Shown here: positions 12,090-24,000 of the stretch, piece by piece | Layout: each line of letters starts with the position of its first letter | Position numbering within the stretch: the first letter of the stretch is position 1 | Notes under the pieces: generated by a model | What the model was told of the DNA's origin: nothing | The model's database searches: none | Seen by the model: the letters and a program-made list of their open reading frames with translations, nothing else | Program-made: the position numbers and the translations under genes | From: Owenia fusiformis | Lineage: Eukaryota > Annelida > Polychaeta > Sabellida > Oweniidae | Direction: 5' to 3' | Length of the DNA: 60,000 nucleotides | NCBI GenBank assembly: GCA_903813345.2 | Contig: CAIIXF020000007.1 | Coordinates: 21,069,564-21,129,563 of the forward strand

Positions 12090-15000
12090 CTGGAAGCAAC
12101 AGAAAATATTTAATAATCTAGTCATATAATCTGAAAAACAGGATGTCGTGGAAACACAAATACACAAAATCATTATGAAGAAAATACCTTAAGTAGTATG
12201 TATATTCCAAAGTATTGTGATGAACTAGTGATAGTAATCATGTAATGCTTGTCAATATGAAACTCTTAATTTGTAAATAGATTCTTAATTTGATGACTGT
12301 ATTTTAAGAACATGTACAGGATATACTGATTATATTATATCAAATTCATAATTCCATAACAATATCACTGTCATTAATTCCTTACTCTCTGATTGGTCCA
12401 TGTCCTACACATGACTAAAATATAACAAGCGATATTCAACGGTCATGTACCTTCAGTTTAATATCAAATGATATTCACCAGTCACAACTTAGTCCAATGT
12501 AAGCTTAATTTTAATATCCCCGGGAGTACATTGTTAGGTTAATTAGACATCAATAGTTTGTTACTCCATTAATATGAGTGAGGAATAAAACAGTGAATAA
12601 TAAAACAAATATTTATTAATTATATTTTTGGTGAATACCTGTGACACTTTCACAAGATGATGTTCCACTAGCCCTTCGGACTTCGTGGAATATAACTCGT
12701 GAAAGATTCACAGGTATTCACCTCAATAGAATTAAATATTTGTTTAATATCCTCCACAAAACATTTTGATGTATGCTTACATTCATTACTTCACTTAACG
12801 GATCACAATGTTTGTTGTAACAAGGCAACAAGGCCTGTAGATAGAAAACTAGAAAATTTTTACTTTTTCTGAGCTATCATGGCAACATTTGGCTTAACAT
12901 CTTGACATACCCTTTTTCTTAAAATGTATGGATAAACTATAAACAGCGTTAAGCAGTGTAAATTCAGTTCAAAGCTTCTATAAAGGGAGTCCCACTTATA
13001 GATTTTGAAGATCCCACATGTTTCAAGAGGGATATCAGCTGAAATGATGTTCATCCAAGGGGTTTCTTTGGAGATAATGAAAATATATGTTGGTCTTGAT
13101 GAAATAGCCAAACTTTAATATATTTTGACACTGGTCCATTATCATTGAATGACCCCGCTGCACTAATTGTTGCACCTTTAATTAATTTAAAACATGAACA
13201 TGTTTCAGAAGTTTCAAGTTTTAGATCAGATTGTCATGCCTTCATTTTTTAAAAAAATCACTTCTGTCCTTTTATCATATTTCAAAATATTAAAAAAACT
13301 ATTCTAAAAATTCTACATGTATATCACAAATATCTAAAGAATTTGTCAACACCAAGACTGACTTGCAGGGACAACCTTTTTCATAATTTTTTTTTCAATA
13401 ATTTAAAGATTAATTTGTCAGGCCTCTGTGTTTGTCATTAGTTTTACTCAATGAGCATGCCAAGATAATGATATAAGCATGACAATTTTATGTAAGTGTA
13501 ATTATATCAGAAATAATATAAGATACAGTTATCTAGGAATAAAAGGGGGTATTAAAGATATGATATATTCTGACAGAAACATCACATTGGAATTCATATG
13601 CAGTTGGTTTCCAACATGGCACATTTCCAAATTTTCCACTTCCATATTACAATTCTACTTTTTGTTTTAACTTGTGGAAAAACAGAGGAATCATTGGAAA
13701 TTATGGACAGAATCACAGTATATTATGACACTTTGGATGACATATTCGATAAACACTCAGCAATGAGTAAAAAGCAACAAGATGCCCAGGATCCAAATTT
13801 GCCAATTGACAAATGGGAAAAAGTAATCCAGGATGGCTCTATTGCTGAAACTTCAACGATGAACAAATGGGAAAAAGAAATCAAGGATGACTGTGTTGTT
13901 GAACATGCACCAAAGCAAAAATGGGAAAAACTAATCCAGGATGATCCTCTGATTGAAATTTCCCAAAAGGACATCTGGGTAAAAACAATCCAGGATGACA
14001 CTGTTGATAAATACTCATCAATGAAGGAAGACACTGTTGCTAAGAAATTTGCATTGAAAAGAAAAACAAGCGAAGATGGTCCTGTTGCTGAAAATCTTGC
14101 AAAGAAAAGACAGACACGTGCACTCTGGGATGAGTTAAATGTGACGACTACCGAGCCTAAGACTATGGATGCAAGTCATGATATTGCACCTGTTACAACA
14201 GAACCAACTTGGATGAATGCATGTGCAATTGTCATGGTAACACCAAAAGATTACTATGAACAACCTAAAGTGGTGAAAATCCCATGTAAAATAGCCAGCA
14301 ATGAACGAATAACAGAGCTTAACATTCAATCTGAAATGTACAAGTGTATTGGACAGAGAGTACAACAGAAATCTATATTATTAGGTGCTTTGGTTGTCCC
14401 ACCTTATTCAGAAAAGTACTGTTATGGAAATGAATCATTCTTTAAAGTAGATCATACTAATATAAAAGATAAACCTGAAGACCAAAATGGAGGTGTGATA
14501 AAAGAAAAGGCAAAAAGAAATCCAAATGAGACATATGTGTGTGTGTATGGTTCAGCTGTTGAAAGTCCTCTGGATTTAAAATTTTCCATGGGATGTACAA
14601 TATATAACAAAACAAATATTACTGACCTTGATGTCGAAGAAAACTGTTTTCCTTATAAGGTAAATGATAAGAGATATTCATATCACCAAATAAACTCATT
14701 GACTGAATGTCATTTTAAAGATAACAAAATTTGGGATGAAGAGAATTTGATATTATCTAAAAAGTTGGATATTGCATCTATTGCTAGCATAGGAATGGCA
14801 TGTATAGGGTTAATTGGCAATTTCTTGACCATCTCTATAATGACTAAAGCAACTCGTCATCCTTCTCAAGTATATATCATTTCTACAGTAGGCACTCAGA
14901 GCCTTTATTTGTTAGGCATACTCATACTACTTACAGTACAAGAATTATTCAAGCATGATTCCAAAAGTCAAAGTGAGAAAATAATTATGGGTAGATTCTG

Positions 15001-18000
15001 TCATCTGCTCAACTCAATAAAAACTAGCACATGTACTGCCATAGTTGTTCTTAAACTTATCACATCAATTGACCGCTACATGGCTGTTAAATTGCCATTA
15101 AGGTATAGACATTTTTTGGCCAGTACTTCAATTAGGAAAATTTATTTCTTTATATCATTAGTTTTTATTGGAATCCTATCGATAATGATAACTATAAATC
15201 AAATTCTTCAACTTCGTAGTAATGAGTGTACTTATCTTGTTACAGACACAGAGGCAGGTGTTATATATAGTTCATACCACATTGTTCTGACTATATCCAT
15301 TTATATACTACCATTGTTAACAATGATTTTGATCAACACTCTAACTATTGTGACTGTCATCAAGCATAACAGGGAACGGAAAATTCTTTTTGAGAAGCGG
15401 AGAGTGAATCTTGAAATTAAAAAGGAAAGGAAAAGTGCCCTAAAGGTTTTTGCACAAAGAGTCGAAGTTCAGATGACGTTATCTATGGTTGGTGTCACAA
15501 TTAGCTTTCTTATATCTATCATTCCTATGAGTATTACACAAATACTGGTCAATTTGCCATATGGAAGACAGATAAACAGTCCATTTCATTTATATTCAGC
15601 TTGGTCACATTTCCTCATGATGTTAGACTTTTCAATCAACCTTCTACTATACTCCATATTCATGCCCAAATTTCAACATCTTATTAGAGCCAAAATACTT
15701 TGTAGGCCAAAATCTGAATCAATTTCTCAGTCTTCAGTTCACATAAAATAAAAGATGTCCGTGATGAACACATTACTAAAGTGAAATACAAAGATATGTC
15801 AAGAGTGCATTCAAGAAACTAAGAGTATATCTGCTTTTAAAATCATCAATGAGCGAGTCAGAAGAGAACAGTTTGATTAATTTTATGTGCATTATGTAAA
15901 CACAACCCTTGCCCATGGAATAAAAAATTCATAAAATATATACTTTGACCAGCAATGTATTTGCACCTTTAGAGGCACAGAAATTTTGTTGCAAAAATAT
16001 ATCATAGCTTCCTCCACCAAAAGGTGGCAGGATTTATTGGAAAGTTCTATTGCATTTTTTCCTTTGAATTCTTTCAGTACCTTTGCAATTCGAATTCCTG
16101 TCATCCACTGCTGTAACATTTCCTGGTTTTCCACACACATGTATTTTATGTACTTATCTGCCTTCTTTTGAATCTTGGGGTGCTGAAACATAAATTATTT
16201 ATACTCATCTGTAAATCATGTATTATATGTGAATTCAGTCTAAAAAAGTTTTACTTGATTTAGTGATAACATGTCATATCGTTAGTACTGTCTGTACATG
16301 ACTTCTGTGATTCTACTTTTTGAAATTCAATTTTAATTTACAAATTTAATATAGTATCTATTCATTTATCGTATTGACATAACCTGAAATTCAACAGGTT
16401 CATTCACAAGTTCTCGTCAAACATGAAGCTTAATTCAAAATCAAACTTTATATTACCTTGAGTGCAAAGCAGTACTCAGTGGGGGCCTTGTATTTTTTCA
16501 CCCATCCAACACCATAGTAGATGTCAACGAAGTCAAGCTGCTGCAGACAAACCAAATCTTTGGGAGACTGCAACACAACATGAAAAAATTGAACCTGATC
16601 TAAGGGGAGGGATCAAATGTAAATGGGTCATTTCAACAAGAAATTAGAATTTTAACTTTAAGGGGAGTGAAAGATAAAAAGCCAGGTCGTTTGATAGAAA
16701 AAAGGCAGACTACAGATTTCAGCATTTCAGGTTAAATAACAAAGAGTGAGGTTTCAATAAGTAAGTAAATGAAGAGACATAAATGAATCGAATTGGAGAA
16801 AATTTTCGTTATCATTCCACAAATTGTAATGTTAAATGTAAGTGTGAATATGGTAAAATATAGTCTAATATTATATTTACTAGGATATATTTAACCACCA
16901 AAAATCATATATTTTACTGAATCAGTTACTCTATAAAATATGTGTGTATAATATATATATATATATGTGAAGTGAAATAAAATGAATAACATTTAATTCC
17001 AAAAAGTGTTCATATCATTGTTTTCTAGAATAATTCATTTTTGAAATAACATATGTTTATATACCCCAATACCATGAATGAACTTATCATGTAATAAGGC
17101 ACACCACAAACAATATGGGAAAAGGTTATCTTAAAATTTACCCAGCATGCCAAAACATCAGTTCTTGATTTCAATACCAAGAAATATCCCTGGTCCTGAC
17201 ATTTCAAATCCTTCCACCAAGCAGTTTAAAATTTACCCAGCTAATGCCCAGAAACTGGTTCTTAATTTCCATACATAGAAATATTCCTGGTCCGGTCATT
17301 TCAAAGCAGTTTCACTGGAAATGCACAAGCAAGAAAATGAAGTATGTCTAACTACAATACACATACCTTTGAAGCCTTTCCCTTCATGTTGCAATATAAC
17401 CCAGATGCTCTCAAGACACAGTAAACTTCCTTCCAGGACTTCTTGCCACTAGCTTTCAACCAAACCAGTCCAGCAATCTCAGGTACACCCATCCCTGTTC
17501 CCTCAGTAGAGAAAAACTCCTGAAACGTCAAAATTAAATAAATCAGAATTATACAAATGAAATGAGTTTGTCATTTCACATTAACATTGAAATCTCCATA
17601 ATCAGTAACACTACTTTCTCACATTGACATAATTTTTCTGTTTTGATCATGATAGGATCTTAACAATCTCACATGTATCCTTCATTGATTTCTACAGTAG
17701 CTGTATTTTTATTCTTGAATGTGAAATCGATTTTGTAACTGATGTGTAGATCAGAAAATGTATTGTCTTAATTTTCTGAAAACAATCTATATAAGATCAA
17801 AGAATCATGTCTAAATCAAATATTGCACTTGAAGTTGAGCCAGTGTAAATGTTTGATGCAATTTCTTACCTGAATGAGTTCTTGCCTGTTCTCCTCAGCC
17901 ATCCTTGTTCCACATTGTGATGAAGATCCAACACAAAGATAATTCTACAATTAAATGTGAAATAAAATCACAATGACCATTTGATATATATTTTAGACAA

Positions 18001-21000
18001 TTTGCATTTTACTTTGTTTTTTAATTAAGGAGAGGGACACCTCACTTGTGTTAAATACTTTATATAATTGGGAAGGTTTGAGAAAGAGGTCAGGTTTCAA
18101 GCTTCAAGTTTATAATTACAGATTACAAGAATCATTCTACTGAGCCTTCTACAACAAGCTGATATTACATCTGGGATGATAACATTTAATAAAGCTACAT
18201 GCCTCTGGTTTCTGGAAGAGATCATATTTATCATCACGCCGCTCAAAATTCAATTGATTTTTGCCTGATTTCACCCAGTTGGCTAAACAATCAACCAGGT
18301 TATCATCATCCTCTAATACACGTTCTGAAAAATAAATATAATTTTGAAATAAAATTCAATAGTTTATAAAGGCTCATGCAGGTTGTCTATTTATTTATAT
18401 GATATGACATGAGCAGATATGATATAAATCTATGGATAAATAACAGTAATCAAAAATTAATCTATGTTTGAATGTATGCAGATTTACAGATAGACTACTC
18501 AATCTTTCAAAATGCACATGTTTAGAGTCTCAAATATGGCTAATCAAAATGCAGTATAAACAACATGTACAGACTTGCCAACCTAAAATGAAAATTTTTC
18601 GGGAGATTTAAAAAAAATTGCGGTACTTTTACGGGAGTTTTTTTACAAATCTGGTAGTTTTTTGAAAAAAAGCGGGAGTTTTTACGGGAGATTTTTAAAA
18701 AAAACGGTAGTTTTTACGGGAGATTTAAAAAAACGGGAGTTTTTGCGGTAAGTTTTGAAAAAAAAACGGGAGTTTTTACGGGAGATTTTGAAAAAACGGG
18801 AGTTTTTACGGGAGATATTTTAAAAAAGGTATTTTACGCGCTAAATTTTAAAAAACGTGACTTTTTTACGGAAGATTTCAGAAAAAACGAGAGTTTTTGC
18901 GGTAGGATCTGAAAAAAACGGGGGTTTTTATGGTAGGCTTTGAAAAAACAGGTTTTTTTGCGGTAGATTTTTAAAAAAAACGGGAGTTTTTACGGTAGAT
19001 TTCTGAAAAAACTGGAGTTTTTACGGTCGATTTCTGAAAAAACGGGAGTTTTTACGGTCGATTTCTGAAAAAACGGGAGTTTTTACGGTAGATTCTGAAA
19101 AAACAGGAGTTTTTACGGTAGATTTCGGAAAAAACTGGAGTTTTTACGGTAGATTTCGGAAAAAACGGGAGTTTTTACGGTAGATTTCTGAAAAAACTGG
19201 AGTTTTTACGGTAGATTTTGAAAAAACGGGAGTTTTTACGGTAGATTTTTGAAAAAACTGTAGTTTTTACTTTAGATTTTGAAAAAACGGGAGTTTTTCC
19301 GGTAGATTTTGAAAGAACGGGAGTTTTTACGGTAGATTTCGGAAAAAACGTGAGTTTTTACGGTAGGTTTCTGAAAAAAACGGGTGTTTTTACGGTAGAT
19401 TTTGAAAAAACGTGAGTTTTTACTGTATATTTCTGAAAAAACAGGAGTTTTTAAGGTATATTTCTGGAAAAACAGGAGTTTTTACGGCATCTTTTGAAAG
19501 TTTTTACTTTACTTTTATAATCTGCGTGAGGTTCCATTTTTAGGTTCGGTTTTTCGCGCATGAGCATTAAATCCAGCGATTTAATTGGTTAAAATTATTA
19601 TGACGCATGCGCAGTTAATAAATCAATTAGAACTTATAATCTAAGATAAATGTCACTTACGTTCATTATTTCACAGCAGTCCCTACCCATAATGCGCCTT
19701 ATATTGCGGGAATATTTTGTTTAGCGCCATATAAAAACAAAATCTATTCTCCCGACAGAAGTATGACAGAATATGAACTGGCCCCCGTTTGTGGACATTT
19801 GGTGTGCAAACTTATACCGAACTGATCGCAGAAAAGCAATTTGAATCATGGGAATGAAGTACTTTTAAGTTATTTATGAAAGTATCGATAGTGAACCATG
19901 GGAGCCAATCCTTCTTGGAGTAAAAGAAAGAAGCATGCCTGCAATAATCAAGGTCACAAATTTGTCAAATTCCTTTTAAATACGGTAGATTTCGAAAGCA
20001 AAAAACGGAGATTTTACGGGAGTTATACCAAGAATACGGGAGATTTTACGGGAGTTATACCAGAAAACGGGAGATTTTACGGGAGTTATACCAAGAATAC
20101 GGGATTTTACGGGAGTTATACCAGAATACGGGAGATTTTACGGGAGATTTCAGCAAAAATACGGGAGATTTTACGGCCATATTTTTAAAAAAAATTACGG
20201 GAGATTTTAGTAGAAATACGGTACGGGAGTTTGTGGTAGTTTTTACGGGAGAAAACGGTACGGGAGTTTGGTATTTTTTATGGAAAAACAAAAAATTTAC
20301 GGGAGATTCCCGTAAAAAAATGGGAAGTTGGCAAGTCTGATGTATCTATTTAATGCATGTTTTTGGCTTCATTTTTGTACATTTCAAAGCATGTTTTTAC
20401 CCATATATAACTGTGGTATCTTCTCTATCACAGCCCAGTTGATGTTTGGTTGAAGGTGATTCTTCTCAAATAGCAGTAAGATCACTGTATGAACCTCCAT
20501 ACTCTCATCTACCAGAATACTCTTGCTGCTGCCATCTATAGTAAAGATCCTAGCAAACAGCTGAAAAGATTCACATTAGTGCATGTCTTTTGTTTATTCT
20601 GGCATATTGTTTCAAAAACATTTAGTGTCTCATTTTACATTCGTTCCTTTAAGAATAAGGGCAAAAATAATGCACAATGAAAATTCATTTTACATTCATT
20701 CCTTTAAGAAAAAAGGAATGCACAATGAAAATTCATGTTCTGTCAGAGTATATTATTTTGCATTATGAGGATTTATAGTCAATAAAGAATAAATACATGA
20801 ATATAAACATGGTCTTCATTAATTAACTACTAGGCTACCAAAAATTCAGAGTGAAGTCAATTTCTCTAAATAATAAAATTGTGGATCCAGAAATCGCCTG
20901 TTTTGAAATCACTTGATAAAGAGCAAGAACAATCCACTTGCAGACTTGTAATTTAGAAAAAACGAGTTACATCACTGACTTATTTGTCATACTAAATTGT

Positions 21001-24000
21001 TTACTACATGTTTTTTAGTTTACTTTAGCCTCATTGCAATCTTACCTTCCTAATGTTTGCCTCCTTTATTTTCTCTATTGCAATCTGTATTTTCTCTGCT
21101 TTCATAATGGCAGCTCTTTGCTCCTGAAATTGTGGAAATTCAATCAAAATTGTTTTCATTAATTATGTGTGCCATATCTTCATCTTATATGTGTCATATC
21201 TTAATTATGGGTGTCTTCTTAATTATGTTGTATCTTATAATATGCATATCACATGCTTTTATAATAATTTCATATTTTTATCCAATGTGTGTCTTAATTA
21301 TGTGTCCTATAATATCAGTCTTATGTGTGTTTTATCTTAATTAAATGTGTCTTAAATGTCGTTTACTAATCATATATGTTATACTTTTATCTTATGTACA
21401 TCGTACAAGGCATCATTCAGATGGTTTCATTTTTTAAAACAAAGAAAAAGTCAAATCCTGTGATACAAGACTTGCAACCTAAAAAATTAACCCTAAAACT
21501 ACCATTTTGATAATATCTACAGTAACTGTAAAAGTAACTTTAAAAGAAGTTTTTAAAAGTTCACTGTTTTTCTTTTTTTCATTGGCAAGTACGACATACA
21601 GTTGTATAATGAGTACAAATGATTTTCAACTGAGTGGAAGGTACTTTCTGAATTAAGCTCTTTTAAGTAATTTCTGGATCAATCGGTATTTACTTGAATG
21701 CAGTGACAATCTCAAACAATATGTATACATTTTAACTGTACCTATACCACCAGCCATACATTTTCACGTCTACACACTCACTAAATGTGTTCTATAATAC
21801 TCACTTCACTGAGTTCAGTTTCTTGCTCAAGGGATTCTTCCATGCTTTGCATTCTGTGTAATATCTTAGTCCTAGATTCCTCTAAACTTTCCTTCCTTGC
21901 AAGCACCTTGTTACTACTGGTCTACAATGGCCATGTTAGTGAAGCGAACAATATAATATAAAGCAGAGTGCAGTTTTAAACAAAAATGTGTAATGTGTAA
22001 GTTTGCTAAATGGCTCTTATTAAGTGTTGCATCAAGCCCTGTGTTCTGTCATTCTCACTCAAGCACTGGATCTTGGAAAAGTGAGTCAGGAAAAAGACAG
22101 AGACAGAAGGCCAGTGACAAGACTTTATGCAAAACTCGCAATCTTTCTGTTTTGCTGACTATACAGTTGTGAGTTTATTAAAACATTTCTCAAAATGTCT
22201 CCTAGGAACTAGAAAACTTTATAGATGATGTAAAATTTATGAAAAATGGCGAACGCTTATATCAGGCCAAGACATTGGTTCTCACTGAATTTGTACATTT
22301 CCCTTTTTTATACAGTAAAAACTATTACTTCAAAATTCTATAACAGGCATCTAATCTCAATTATTTTGGGGGTCATTATGCTTTATAAGTAAAAGATTTT
22401 TTCAAACTTGATATTTTCAGTAAAAAAGGTTTGTTTATAGTAATCAGGGGCGGATCCAGGATTTTGTGTTAGGGGGGGGCATGTGATGATAACTGAGAGT
22501 GAATTAAAAAAAAGATTCAAATTTTGTAAAAAGCAATAAGGCAAAACACGAATTTTCCGACTTTTTAGGGGGGGGGTGTGCGCCCCCCACGCCCCCGTCT
22601 AGATCCGCTGGTGGTTATCCACCAATAGTGTAGATTATACATTGCTCAATTATCATATTTTTCAATAGTTGTGAGAGAGATCTTGGAGCCCTGCGAACAT
22701 AGAATGGCCACTTAAGAGTTATTTGTTGAGCCATTTAAACGTTACCCTACATGGCAAAATGCAACAGGCACAAATCAAGATGCAATGAAATATGATAATC
22801 CATGCAGATTTTTAAAAGGAGTCTTTGATATAAGAAAAATGTCACTATTTTGTACTTCCTCCATTCTCGAGTTATCGTCAATACATGAAAACTTCTTTTG
22901 AGTTTCAGATTTTTTTGCACTCGTACTGATCCTTCTCAACATCAACGGCATCATAAATAATCTGATTTGGAAACACTATAAATAATATAGACTCATATAT
23001 TCTCAAAATTTGTGTTATTTTGATGGAAAACGATCTGGGCAAAGACTGACTATATTTGACAAATAAGATAGAAAACAATAACGAGGACGTTGATTCTTTG
23101 AATGATGAAGACATACATGACTATCTAATGATCTAATGTACTGGTTCTATTTTAAAGTCTTCACACAGCAGCAAGTTTGTTTACAGCATTCAGAATTGAA
23201 AGAACTGTCATATGATAGCATGTAGTGAGTCATAAATCAAGGCATCTTAGTTCATATTCCACATATTACAAGAAGAGGCATATTATAAAACATGTTGAGT
23301 AGGTATAGGCATTTATATATAAGAGACAACATATAATAATTCATTACATTTCAAATAACCTCCTTTTTGCCCCACCTAGATACATTATTTATCTAATTCT
23401 TCAAAAGTGGCTTCCTTTTAATAAAAAAATAATGCAAGGATGAGTTACTTGAAATGTAATTATGAGTTTTACACCTTCCTACTCAAATTTGCTTTATAAT
23501 GTATTAGAATGACTATCACTATGACTGTACCTTGGCCTCTTAAACGTTGAATGTTTTATAATTAGTAAACTAAAAAGACCTTGAGACAAATGAATTCATA
23601 AATCCAATCTAACAACATTAACTAATGCAGGACCGAATTAAAATAAAATATAGTAGTAAAAGCAATTAAGATATGAACAGAGACTAATGTTAATCAAAGT
23701 TAAACTTACAACTTTATCTGGTGTTTTCTGTCTATTTGACGAAAAACTTGCTTCATTAAATCCAGAGTCAGGTTCATGTGGCAAGAATGGACCAGAAGGT
23801 TGGTCCCCATGTGAGACTTTAACACTGCATGTAGGGAAATCATCATCAGTATTTTTGATTGATTGACTAGTATGGTCTTTGTCAGCAAAGTTTGTTGATT
23901 GACTAGTTGTGCCTGTCTTTGTGACATTTGTAGTTTCTGCCAAGGCGGCTTCAAAGTCTTCCTCATATATCTCAGATACCCTAATATCCTTTGGCTTTGC

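Noticed and set aside
19898-20291. Frames on both strands with GSYTKNT / KSPVFLLKSPV repeats
   Set aside because: They translate the degenerate tandem units of the 18570-20339 element.
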